Assembly: GCF_003473485.1 (NCBI RefSeq)
Contig: NC_053043.1
Span: forward strand, 36,680,576 to 36,744,575
DNA length: 64,000 nucleotides
Origin: Medicago truncatula
Taxonomy: Eukaryota; Streptophyta; Magnoliopsida; Fabales; Fabaceae
Reading direction: 5' to 3'
The notes beneath the pieces are model-generated. The model made no database searches, was not told the DNA's origin, and was given only the letters and a program-made list of their open reading frames with translations. A program made the translations under genes and the position numbers. Shown one piece after another: positions 44,650 through 54,702 of the stretch (within the stretch, counting starts at the first letter, position 1; each line of letters begins with the position of its first letter).

Positions 44650-45835
44650 TTGTAAAAATAAGTTGTTTTGAATAAGCTGTTTTTTGAAAAGAGGTCGTAA
44701 TAAGTAGTTTTGCATAAATAAGCTGTTTTGAATAAGCTATTTTTTGAAAAGAGGTGATAATAAGCTGTTTTGGATAAATAAGCTGTTTAGAATAAGTTGT
44801 TTTTGAAAAATATATTGTATTAAGCGATTTTTGACTAAGCAGTTTTTGAAAATGAGGTCATAATAAGCTGTTTTGTATAAATAAGTCGTTTTGAATAGGC
44901 GGTTTTTGAAAATGAGGTCATAATAAGCTGTTTTATATAAATAAGCTGTTTTGAGTAAGATGTTTTTGAAAAAGAGATCGTATTAAGCTGTTTTGCATAA
45001 ATAAGTTGTTTTTTTTAAAATGAAGTCATATTAAGTTGTTTTGTATAAATAAGCGGTTTTTGAAAAGAAATCGTATTAAGTTGTTTTGCATAAATAAGCT
45101 GTTTTTAAAAATGAGGTCTTAATAAGCTGTTTTGTATAAATAAGTTGTTTTGAATAAGCGGTTTTTGAAAATGAGGTCGTAATAAGCTGTTTTATATAAA
45201 TAAGCTGTTTTGAGTAAGCAGTTTTTGAAAATGAAGTCATAATAAGTTGTTTTGTATAAATAAGTTGTTTTGAATAAGTGATTTTTGAAAATGAGGTCGT
45301 AATAAGCTGTTTTGCATAAATAAGCTGTTTTGAATAAGCGGTTTTTGAAAATGAGGTCGTAATAAGCTGTTTTGTATAAATAAGTTGTTTTGAATAAGCA
45401 GTTTTTGAAAATGAAGTCATATTAAGCTGTTTTGCATAAATAAGTGGTTTTGAATAAGCTGTTTTTGAAAATGAGGTCATAATAAGTTGTTTTGTATAAA
45501 TAAGTTGTTTTGAATAAGTGATTTTTGAAAATGAGGTCGTAATAAGCTGTTTTGTATAAATAAGCTGTTTTGAATAAGCTGATTTTGAAAATGAGGTCGT
45601 AATAAGCTGTTTGGCATAAATAAGCTGTTTTGAATAAGCCGTTTTTGAAAATGAGGTCGCAATAAGCTGTTTTGTATAAATAAGTTGTTTTGAATAAGCA
45701 GTTTTTGAAAATGATATCGTAATAAGATGTTTTGTATAAATAAGTTGTTTTGAATAAGCGGTTTTTGTAAATGAAGTCGTAATAAGCTGTTTTGTATAAA
45801 TAAGTTGTTTTGAATAAGTTGTTTTTAAAAAAGAT
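44650..45835. repeat. Right arm: the same 60-bp repeat in opposite orientation, about 12 regular units plus irregular ones
   Basis: From about 45121 to 45840 the unit AATAAGCTGTTTTGTATAAA, TAAGTTGTTTTGAATAAGCG, GTTTTTGAAAATGAGGTCGT repeats every 60 bp. It is the reverse complement of the left-arm unit. 44650-45120 has irregular spacing with deletions. The two arms differ in copy number, so they have expanded or shrunk separately. Minus-strand ORFs (45076-45480, 45477-45662) are repeat-encoded. Confidence 0.92.
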
Positions 45836-46084
45836 TGTAATAATTTTAGAAATGTCTAAAATTGGAATTTTGAATTATTAAAAGGACAAAATTATCAATT
45901 TGTATGTTTAACCCCCAAAACCCCCAAATTTGGGGGAACTTTAAAATTGGACAAATGAAGCTCTTCAAAACCCCCCAAAACCTTTCCCTTGTTTTTTTAA
46001 AACTCGCAAACAAGGGTTACCACTCCATAAGCCTTTCCTTCCCTTCCCCTCCCCTCCAAAATCCAACTCGCAAACAAAGCCTTA

Positions 46085-46400
46085 ATAAATTAGTACTCAT
46101 TTAAGAAAGGAGTCTCTTTTGCTATCCTTGAATTTCATTATTAGGTTGCGGAAGCAAGTGGTTTATGTCTACAATGTTTCTTTGCTTACAGTACCTATAA
46201 TGTTAAGGTGTTATTGTTCCTGCAAGAAATTGTCTAAATATGGTGACTGTATTTTTGGCCAAAAGATAGGCTTCTAAATTAGTAGTGTATTTAACTTTTT
46301 GCTACATTGTAACTAGAGGTGCTATGCACTGGGAAATTAATATATGTCTACATGAAAATTTATGCTATTTTACCTGTGATCATATGTAGATTTTTTTTCT
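46085..46400 (+). pseudogene. 3' end remnant of a fourth F-box/FBD gene
   Basis: TACTCATTTAAGAAAGGAGT and CTCTTTTGCTATCCTTGAAT match the end of the last exon of the other copies (encoding YSFKKGVSFAIL), followed by a stop within TTATTAG and the shared 3' UTR (GTGGTTTATGTCTACAATG, TTTTGGCCAAAAGATAGG). Nothing earlier of the gene remains. On the other side of the foldback element, 43440-43486 is its promoter-block fragment. Confidence 0.7.
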
Positions 46401-46431
46401 TCTAAAGAATGCCCCTAGCTTATTATTAATA

Positions 46432-46713
46432 GGGTTAATGGTGTTTTACCCCTGTAATATAGATTATTTTTTGTTTTCCCCCTGTAAAATATTTTTTTTA
46501 TTTATCCTCCTGTAAAAAAAAAAATTGGAATACCCCCTAATAGGTCATAAAAAAACGAAAAAATTCTAAAAAAAAAAATAAAGTCGTTTTTTTATGGCCT
46601 ATTAGGGGGGTATTCCAAACAAAATATATTTTACAGGGGGATAAATCAAAAAAAATATTTTACGGGGGAAAACCAAAAATGACTTATATTACAGGGTAAA
46701 GCACCATTAACCC
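46432..46713. mobile_element. Mutator-like MITE, 282 bp, 9-bp duplication TTATTAATA
   Basis: It begins GGGTTAATGGTGTTTTACCC and its reverse-complement end begins GGGTTAATGGTGCTTTACCC. The pairing continues through CTGTAATAT, CCCCCTGTAAAATA and ACCCCCTAATAGG, so it is a near-palindrome. Perfect 9-bp duplications TTATTAATA lie at 46423-46431 and 46714-46722. It carries no coding sequence. Confidence 0.88.
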
Positions 46714-46729
46714 TTATTAATAATCAGCT

Positions 46730-47720
46730 TGGCAGTTCGAACCAAAATCTGGTAGGAAAACCTCTCAACCAAAGACCACATTCTATGCTGATAAAACCTC
46801 CACACCCAGACAACTACACTCCTTTTTAGATGCTACGTAGAAAATCTTGCCTCTGATTTATAGAAAAACTGAATAAGTTAACCATGTCATACAAAGTTGT
46901 TATCTATTCTAGCATGTCAATCTGGTATATAGGGAAAAACATATATTCCCAGCAACATCTAATTTTGGTTTTCATTGCCTTTATGTAATGTTCCAGATTA
47001 AGTGGCCCTGGAAGAATATAAAAAATTTCAAGCCCAGGATAGAGTAATGATATGAAAGATACAAGTCCCAGTAGGAATGGGCTAGCTCCTACTGATTGAA
47101 TGTTTGATAATGCGCCGATTCTTAGGATTGATCACTTTGTTAGAGTTATTAACTTATTACTGCCACTAAAGTAAAGAAAATGTGATTTGAATTTATTGAT
47201 GTTTTGATGCTAACTACCAAGTTGTTGTATATAGCTTTAAAAGAGAAGCCCAACTTACTACTAATGTTGTTCGGGTAATAGATGTAATAATAAATTGCAG
47301 GCAATGCCACTTTGTTGATATGCATTATGAAAGTTATTGAGTTTAGTTTGATATTGGCTTAAATATGTATTTCATCCTTGCAATTAGACGTCGTTTAAAA
47401 ATTGGTCCCTATATTCGCTAATCCTTGCAAATTGCCCTTGCATTCTTTAATCGTTTAAAATTTCGTCCTTTGACCCAGTTAATCACTGCTAGGTCATCTG
47501 ATTACTGACGTGGCGCTGTTAATTTGGTTTTCACTTGACTGACTCAGCATAGCATGGGAATGAACAAAAATGCTCCTCTTCATCTGAGACCAAACGGAAA
47601 TGACAAAACTACTGTTCCATTTTCTCTTATTTTCCTCTCCTCTTCCCTTCTCCACCGTATTCTTTCATTTCTTTTTTCTTCTTCTCTAAACACATAAATC
47701 ACAATCCAAAATCACCTCTT
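46730..47720. other. Intergenic DNA with a MITE-like fragment
   Basis: No gene is seen in 46730-47340. 47350-47550 has the left half of a common legume MITE type (GGCTTAAATATGTATTTCATCC, TTGGTCCCTATA, TTTCGTCCTTTGACCC, CTGACGTGGCG); the matching right half was not found. Confidence 0.4.
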
Positions 47721-47729
47721 CTAACCCTA

Positions 47730-48831
47730 ACAACTTCTAATATTAACCGGTTGCAGTGTGTGTTTTGGCATTTTTAGTATTTGGTGGACTATCATTTTAT
47801 TACTTGAAAGCTTGCAGGAGGAAGAAGAAAATCGGTAACTAATTTTGAGCTTCCAAAACATTTTACTTTACTTGAGAATTGAGATGCAACAAGCAACAAA
47901 TTGTTTTGACGCTGAGCTAATAATTGGAAAAGAAGGATTTGGCAAAGTGTACAAAGGAACGCTTGAAAATGGAGAAGTAGTAGCTATCAAAGTAGCAAAT
48001 CCTGAATCTAGACAAGGTCTCGGTGAATTCCAAAACGAGATTGAGTTGTTGTCTGGTCTTAGTCATTCAAACCTTGTCTCACTTGTAGGTTGTTATAACG
48101 AAGACTCAGAACTGATTCTTGTGTACAATTACATGGCAAATGGATCTCTCAGCAGTCATCTATATGGGAGAGACTTTGTTCCTCTATCTTGGAAGCAACG
48201 CCTAGCGATATGCTTAGGGGCTGCAAAGGGACTTTTATATCTTCACACTGGAGCTAAACAAAGCATAATTCACCGTGACGTGAAGACAACAAACATTCTC
48301 TTGGACAAAAAGATTGTGCCAAAAGTTTCTGATTTTGGCATATCGAAAAAGGGTCCTATTCTTGATAAGAGTCACGTTACAACTAATGTAAAGGGTAGTT
48401 TTGGCTATGTTGATCCTGAATATTTTAGGACTAAGTTTCTAACTAAGAAATCAGATGTTTTCTCTTTTGGAGTGGTGTTGATTGAAGTTATATGTGGAAA
48501 ACCTGCTTTAGATGATGCCCTTCCAACGCAACAGATGAATTTGGCATTGCGGGCATTAAGTTGCGATAAAAAGGGTACCTTTCATGAAATGATGGACCCA
48601 TATTTGATTGGCAAAGTGAATATGGATTCTCTAAACAAGGTTTTATAGTTGGCATGGAAGTGCTTGGAGGAGCGTCGGGAGAACAGACCACCGATGGGGT
48701 ATGTATTATGTCAACTAGAAGAGGCTCTCCATCTTGAGTTGGCATCACATGTTTCGAATGAGAATGAGGATTCTTCTATTCACTCCAGTGTAGGAAGTGG
48801 ATTTACGGATGAAATTGAAGATGTTGTTTGA
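47730..48831 (+). pseudogene. CrRLK1L-type receptor-like kinase pseudogene, kinase domain only
   Basis: The kinase reading (47845-48648) has a glycine loop GKEGFGKVYKG, the VAIK lysine, HRDVKTTNILLD, DFGISKKGP, HVTTNVKGSFGYVDPEYF and SDVFSFGVVLIEV. The LSWKQRLAIC..AAKGLLYLHTGAK and DVKTTNILLD motifs are typical of the FERONIA/CrRLK1L group, and DFG and HRD are intact. A stop TAG at 48646-48648 interrupts the domain, and the same frame then continues to 48831 (LAWKCLEERRENRPPMG, QLEEALHLE). Upstream, FELPKHFTLLE is readable in another frame, so a frameshift precedes the kinase. No malectin ectodomain or signal peptide exists; only a degraded transmembrane-like stretch with RRKK lies at 47755-47832. 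Confidence 0.8.
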
Positions 48832-48839
48832 AACCATAG

Positions 48840-49550
48840 CCTCCTAATTTAACAACTCATTTGTTAAAGTTGGTCATTTTAGTGGTATCATAATTGTATT
48901 TATTGAAAAAAATTTAGAGTCAATATAGTTTCTTAATTCAACAAAGCATAGTTTTCTAAAAGTTTTTCGAGTAAATATATTTATAATATGTTTTAGTGAA
49001 TTTCAATTATTGAGATATGTGATTACTGATAGAGATGGGATATTAGTGAATTTGTCTAAAGTCGAAGCAGAAGTAGGAAATCCCTAAGACATTAGGTGGG
49101 TTATTTAGTTTCCTTAGTTTGGCGGGAGATTATCAGAGTGTTTCTCCAAATTGTGTTGTATATGATAGGATGCCATTGACGGTTGGGTTGGGTTCAAGAG
49201 TTGAAGAGGATGTTTACCATGTTGCCAACCTAAGGACCGACTAATCCGATGGAGCAATCCTTTGTCTATGGTTCAGGAGTTGAAGAGGATGTTTCACATG
49301 GTATGCTATAAATAAGTTTGCAACTTCAGTGTTGTGTATTTGGTTTAATAGTAGTTATAACTCATCACATCACCTTTGGGAACCAAGACAAGACTAATCT
49401 CTGTGTGTAGTTGTCATATTTGAAACCAAAACCAAGACAAGAACTTCAAGATGCTTAAGCTGGCCTAATGAAAGTTACTGAACAAATTAAGGATTGGTGT
49501 GTAGTTTTACTTATGCTTTAATGACCATTACCATTACCATTGATTGTTTC
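48840..49550. other. Intergenic DNA, nothing recognised
   Basis: AT-rich sequence between the kinase pseudogene and the first U2 gene. The phrase TTGAAGAGGATGTTxxxCATG occurs twice (about 49200 and 49275), a small local duplication. No gene is seen. Confidence 0.4.
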
Positions 49551-49667
49551 TAGCTGATGCAAGTTCTAATGGATGAATTGGTGAAATGCTTTAGTGGGCT
49601 CTATGTTGGCATAACCTCTGCTTGGTAATTGCTCTTTGTTGGCAACACATGCGTACAATGAGAAATA

Positions 49668-49718
49668 GTCCCACATCGAGTAGTCAAGAAAGCAACTGAG
49701 AACATGTCTGATATAAAA
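49668..49718 (+). promoter_or_regulatory. USE and TATA elements of U2 snRNA gene 1
   Basis: GTCCCACATCG at 49668-49678 is the plant snRNA upstream sequence element. TATAAAA stands at 49712-49718. They are 33 bp apart and the TATA lies about 30 bp before the RNA start. That spacing is the rule for Pol II-transcribed plant snRNA genes; Pol III types have about 10 bp less. Confidence 0.9.
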
Positions 49719-49744
49719 GCAGCAACGAGCCCATCTTTCAACTC

Positions 49745-49940
49745 ATACCTTTCTCGGCCTTTTGGCTAAGATCAAGTGTAGTATCTGTTCTTATCAGTTT
49801 AATATCTAATATGTGGACCAATGGTTCACACGATATTAAATTACTTTTTTGAGGGGGGGAGGCCACTTTGGTAGCTTGCTACTAGGCTTCTCGTGTGTTG
49901 TCAATGTGTTGCACTATAGCATTGGTCTGGTGCACCCCAC
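49745..49940 (+). ncRNA. U2: U2 small nuclear RNA, copy 1 (196 nt)
   Basis: It begins ATACCTTTCTCGGCCTTTTG, GCTAAGATCAAGTGTAGTAT, which is U2 with its GTAGTA branch-point recognition segment. It includes the stem II hairpin (GTGGACC pairs with GGTTCAC), an Sm-type T6 site (ACTTTTTTGAG) and stem IV ending GGTGCACCCCAC. U2 pairs with the intron branch site in the spliceosome. This copy has ATCTAATATG where the canonical RNA and copy 2 have ATCTGATATG, and several G.U pairs in stem IV, so it may be a variant. A 3'-end box CA(N)AGTTTAA follows at 49941-49954. Confidence 0.93.
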
Positions 49941-49954
49941 CAATTCAAGTTTAA
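49941..49954 (+). terminator. 3'-end formation box of U2 snRNA gene 1
   Basis: CAATTCAAGTTTAA fits the plant snRNA 3' box consensus CA(N)3-10AGTNNAA that directs 3'-end formation right after the coding region. Confidence 0.8.
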
Positions 49955-49959
49955 ATTTT

Positions 49960-51545
49960 TATTCTGGTTCATATCTGGCAATGGTTACCGTGTTCATATC
50001 ATTATCATAATCCTTTCCTGCCAAATAATCGCTATATGGTATGTAGTTCGTATTGGCTTGGCTTTGTGAAGAGGCTTTGAGTTATATGAAATGTAATATT
50101 TGTTTGATTGGTTGCTATTACCTTCATTGTATTTTTGTTACATTGACAATTCCGAATTGTGCCTTATGCGAAAATGGTATCGAAGATAACAGTGAGCTTT
50201 GTTGGCGTAGAGCTGGTCTTCGAAATTTCATTCAACAGTATACTTCGCACTCTCGGACTGGAGCAGAATTTTTTGTCTGCGTGTTGCAGAATTTTAATCA
50301 GGAAATAAAGGAACTACAATATTTGGTATAATGAAGTAGTGGTGCCTGCTACTGTGAGTGCACATGCTGCTACTCTACTCACTAATTGGTCCGGCACTTA
50401 AACTGTAAGGCTTCCAAGGACTGCTGCAAATTCTGTCGTGGGCAAAACCTCATATAGGATGCTACAAATGGATTGACGAATTGCGGCTTGAGTTGAATTG
50501 GATTCAAAGTGCGTGGTTGATAAATTCCACAGTAAAAGTCTAGGGGTGTCGGATCTAAGTGGTATTATCCGAGACCGTAGAGATAATCTTATCCGTTGTA
50601 AAAATTAAAGATGAGTTTATTAGGAGACAAGTCAAAAGGGTTGCTCATAAGTGTTAGCAAGGGCGGCCTTCCACATTTCCATTGATCCTGCTTGTATTCA
50701 TCATATTCTAATTGATGAAATGCTATAAGCTTTTTATCATAAAAAAAAAAATAAAAAAAAAAAAATCATTTAGCTTGTGAATTCGGTTTGATTAAATTAA
50801 TGAAATTGTGTTAAAGTGAGACTAATGTTGACCAGCTTAAAAGGCACAGTGTAAATACACTAAGAGCATACAAAAATCTGACTCCAGCGCATAGTTTTCC
50901 CTTTCACTTTGAAACCGAAAATGCAATCCTAATTGACTTGCATTCTATGTGCATATGTCTCTACTCTAACATGCAAACTATGCAGTATTAAAATAAAAAA
51001 TAATTAACAACTGTCTAATATCTACAAGATTAATGTGAATCAGAGATTAATCTTCAAATAACTTTGATATGATATGAGTTTGTTAAAGGAGATATTTCCT
51101 TACATTGTTCTACTATGACATTTGTTTATGGAATTCATATATTGATATGAGTTTGCATCATATGAAATCAGATTCCACTATTACCTTAATTCTAGGTTTG
51201 GATAATATAACCTATGAGCATATTAAAGCTGCTAGCAATAATAAGTTCTAGTTTTTGTGCTCCTCTATGTATTTCAAATATGTCATACAGATCAAATGGT
51301 GCCTATACTGATCTATGATGTTCATATTCGATGATCTATGATATCTACACAGAGTTTTGTTCTGACTTTAAATGGAGCCTCTGCAAGTGGATGGTGGGAT
51401 TGGACCCGGCTAATTACTCGGTTGTTGGGTCGGACACCGAGTTTTAAAAAAACGTTTGCTTCAAGTTTTGTGCACTGTTTTGCAGGATTTAATCTGCATA
51501 TTATTATTCAAATCGACAATATCTTAATCTGCATATTAATGGTCT
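49960..51545. other. Spacer between the two U2 genes
   Basis: Mostly AT-rich and non-coding. The ORFs 50053-50331 and 51338-51547 have no recognised motif. The segment 50776-50870 (GGTTTGATTAAATTAATGAA, GACTAATGTTGACCAGCTTA) is repeated downstream of the second U2 gene at 53180-53270. This shows that the flanks were duplicated along with the gene. Confidence 0.5.
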
Positions 51546-51648
51546 AATGGATGAATTGCTGAAAGGATTTAGTGTGCTCTATGTTGGCATATAGCTTGGT
51601 AGTTGCTCTTTGGTGGGCTTTGTAACGTATGCATACAATGATAAAAAT

Positions 51649-51699
51649 GTCCCACATCGAGGAGTCAAGAAAACAAGTGAGAACATGTCAGATATAAAA
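51649..51699 (+). promoter_or_regulatory. USE and TATA elements of U2 snRNA gene 2
   Basis: GTCCCACATCG stands at 51649-51659 and TATAAAA at 51693-51699, again 33 bp apart. The sequence between them (AACATGTCAGATATAAAAGC) is nearly the same as in copy 1. Confidence 0.9.
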
Positions 51700-51724
51700 G
51701 CAGCAGGATCTCATGTTGTAACTT

Positions 51725-51920
51725 ATACCTTTCTCGGCCTTTTGGCTAAGATCAAGTGTAGTATCTGTTCTTATCAGTTTAATATCTGATATGTGGACCA
51801 ATGGTTCACATGATATTAAATTACTTTTTTTAGGGGGAGAAGCCATTTTAGTAGCTTGCTACTAGGCTTCTCGAGTGTCGCCAGTGCGTTGCACTATTGC
51901 ATTGGCTTGGCGCACCCCAC
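51725..51920 (+). ncRNA. U2: U2 small nuclear RNA, copy 2 (196 nt)
   Basis: This has the same layout as copy 1, with ATCTGATATG as in canonical plant U2. Stem IV is well paired: GCCAGTGC pairs with GCATTGGC around the GTTGCACTATT loop. The TCAAGTGTAGTATCTGTTC branch-point region is unchanged. It is closer to the canonical RNA than copy 1, so it is more likely the functional one. The 3' box CAATCCAAGTTCAA follows directly. Confidence 0.94.
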
Positions 51921-51934
51921 CAATCCAAGTTCAA
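51921..51934 (+). terminator. 3'-end formation box of U2 snRNA gene 2
   Basis: CAATCCAAGTTCAA fits CA(N)3-10AGTNNAA and stands at the same offset as the box of gene 1. Confidence 0.8.
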
Positions 51935-51939
51935 ATTTT

Positions 51940-54685
51940 TTATTTTGGTTGGTATCAGGACCTTGCTACTGTGCTTAGCATAGCTGGCCTGTGTTCATTT
52001 CATTAGTTGCTATTGAAATTTGGGAAATTTTTGGAAAAGTTATTTGACAATTCCAAAAATAAAATAAAAAAAATTGAAAAATATAACTTTAATTTAAAAA
52101 AAAAAAATCGTTGTTTTACAATTCATCCCAACTTTCTCTTTCTCCTTGTTTACACCAACCAAGGTAGGCAAGAATATAAACCTCATCATGCATTACACTT
52201 ACTCGGGTATTGGAGTGTTCGTAAGTACGATCCCTTTATTGGACGTCTATCTCTTCATGGATTCTAACTAAAACCTCTCTCAACGATGCATTTTCTTCCA
52301 ACGATCCTAAAACACTGAGATCACTTATCTAAGTGTTAAGCGCTTGACATTTTGAAATTTCATGTAATGTAATTGAAATTTCACGAGGCAATTATAAAAT
52401 CAGAGTCTTGCTAACAAGTGTTATGAATATATTAATTAAAAAAATTATTACATATATGTTATCCTAGAAATATAAGATGTTACTTTTGTCAATATAATAA
52501 GTACACCACTTTTTTGAACAAACTTATTACTTTCGTATTTTAAACAGTGACCTAAAAGCACTCATTCTTTGATTGCATACTCCTTCATCAAAAGAGAGCT
52601 AATATAGTTCATGAAAGTGATGTTATTGAGAAGCACGAAACTATCAGCGATTACTTACTGTTATTGTAGCAATGGTCATGTTGGGGTTGGAACCGGGAAA
52701 AAGCTGAAATTAGAGACGGATCCAATGTCTCCCTTGTTGTTGAATTTTGAATGTATACGATGATGCAGTTTCAAAGAAGAGTCGAGATGAATTGTGAAAG
52801 GCTATTATTTGAAGGTTGGAATGTTCTAATTCATTGTCAGGTATGAAAGTTCGACCCTCAAATTTTATGTTATGAGATGAACCACAAGCGACCAAATAAT
52901 TATCGATGGGATTGAACGAGGCAAGTGATTCCTGACATATAGTGTATAGTAAAAAAAATTAGAACAAAAGGTGTATACTTAGGAGCTTCATGCATTGCTA
53001 TATTTGTTCCTTTTATAGAATATATTGATTGTAGTAAATCACTACAATAACATTGATTGAAAGTTGAAACCTAACCGCCAGATTATTAGCTACTGAAGCT
53101 CTTGCTATAAAGATTTTGTTTGAACTAATATTGTTGAAGTATAAGTGAGTTATCAGCCAGATATTCTATAATGATTGCTTATGAATGCGGTTTGATTAAA
53201 TTGATGAAATTGTTTTAAAGTGGGACTAATGTTGATTAGCTTAATGGGCGTAGTGAATGCACCAAGACAATAAAAAAAAACTCTGATTCCTGCACACAGT
53301 TTTCCAATATGCAAACTATGCATTATTTAGTGCCTGTTCATAATTTACATTATAATATTAAAATAAAAGGACATTAATTAAAAGACATTTAAATATAATA
53401 TTTTATATATAATATTAATGTGAATTAAACATTAACCTTCGAGTCACTTTGATAAACACAGAGCAGATAGATGAGGATAGTTGAGAGGCATCTTCGCAGG
53501 GATCAGAACCATATTTTAGTCTAAAATAAAACGTTATCAAAGTAAAAGACAACGCCTTAGACTACAACGGTGGTAATAACCAATGTTGAAAGATTAGGCA
53601 ACGTTTTTAACATTTTAGGTGCTTTTCAGCCGTTGTTAAAGACCGAAATGTTGTAATGTACATTCCTTAATCACTCAAACCAATCCAATGGAGGGTTGTG
53701 TGTCCAAATTACATTGATAGATAATGAGGTTTGTTTTAATATTGTTGAAGAAGCAAGATACATAAATGACAAGTGCGCTAATGACATGGAAAATATGTTA
53801 TTATGCTAGAGTCTACCGAGATAGTGTTCAAATTTATTTGTTTTATGATATGAATAAAGCTAAAGTGTACAAATGAGTTTATCGTGCGAACCCCACGAAT
53901 GAATTGGAATAGCAACGAGCATGAACTCTCTCTTCTTCCATTACTTGAAACTCTATTAAACATATCCCAGTGATTTTCATCTCCATTAAACATTAAGAAT
54001 AATGGGTATTTGTCAAGAATTACTTATGGAAATTTATAAAAAAAATATGCATCTCCATTAAACATGATAGCCATTCTCTTATAACCATGGAACTCCCTTC
54101 CTCCATTACTTGAAACTCCGCCGAGCAGTGAAAGTTAACAGTGATGGCAACAACAACGGCGATGGGACCACAACTGCAGCGATAACGATGAACACAACAA
54201 TGGCAACGACTGCGATGAAGACAATTAAAGCAACAACATTGGCAATGGTGATGATGAATATAGTGAGTTGTCGTGACAAGGATGGTCTTCAGGATGAAGA
54301 CAATTAAGGTTGTTCAAGGCTGTTCTCTCTGAATATTTTGACTTTAATTATTTTTTAATTTGAAAGAATCCATGAAAATAGGATAGAAAATAGTGTACCG
54401 TGCAATTCATCGGCCTTTTCTCTCATATAGCACCACTGTTATGATATAGATAGATTAGACAAAGTTACCTGGTGGTTCTCGTAACACCATAAAGTTATAG
54501 TATTTTTATCTAACTATATTAAATCAGATGTGTTAATAAAAAAAATTATCATACGGTAATTTTAATTTTTATATAAATGTGTTTTCGATCACCTCTTCGA
54601 TACATTATTTCTACAAAGAATTTTGTTTACCGTTCATCATTATTATTTTTCTTTTAATATATTTTCGTTGTCTATCATGAAATGT
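51940..54685. other. Intergenic DNA, no gene recognised
   Basis: 53180-53275 repeats the spacer segment of 50776-50870. The ORF 54110-54307 is a low-complexity Thr/Met/Ala reading (AACAACAACGGCGATGG-type repeats) and is not taken as a gene. No RNA gene or transposon ends were identified elsewhere in this stretch. Confidence 0.4.
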
Positions 54686-54702
54686 TAAAAATGAAATAGA
54701 AA

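Larger units (their letters stand above)
43487..46081. mobile_element. Foldback element, 2595 bp, Harbinger-like ends, arms built of 60-bp repeats
   Basis: The left end GGCTTTGTTTGTGAGTT and the right end, reverse complement GGCTTTGTTTGCGAGTT, differ at one position in 17. The 3-bp direct repeat TTA flanks it (43484-43486 and 46082-46084). TTA duplication with GGC-ended TIRs fits PIF/Harbinger or Tourist MITEs. Polypurine (43508-43575) and matching polypyrimidine (46030-46060) tracts stand just inside the ends. The interior is two arrays of one 60-bp unit in opposite orientation that meet near 44650, so the whole could fold as one long hairpin. No transposase is present. ORFs in it are generated by the repeat because 60 is a multiple of three. 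Confidence 0.82.

Noticed and set aside
47845..48648. Functional kinase gene starting at 47845
   Set aside because: That codon is TTG. The juxtamembrane motif upstream lies in another frame, and a stop breaks the domain at 48646-48648.
50053..50331. 92-codon ORF between the U2 genes
   Set aside because: There is no known motif and no conservation around the second U2 gene; it is probably a chance reading.
54110..54307. Thr/Met-rich ORF
   Set aside because: It is low-complexity ACA/GCA-type repeat sequence without motif or gene context.
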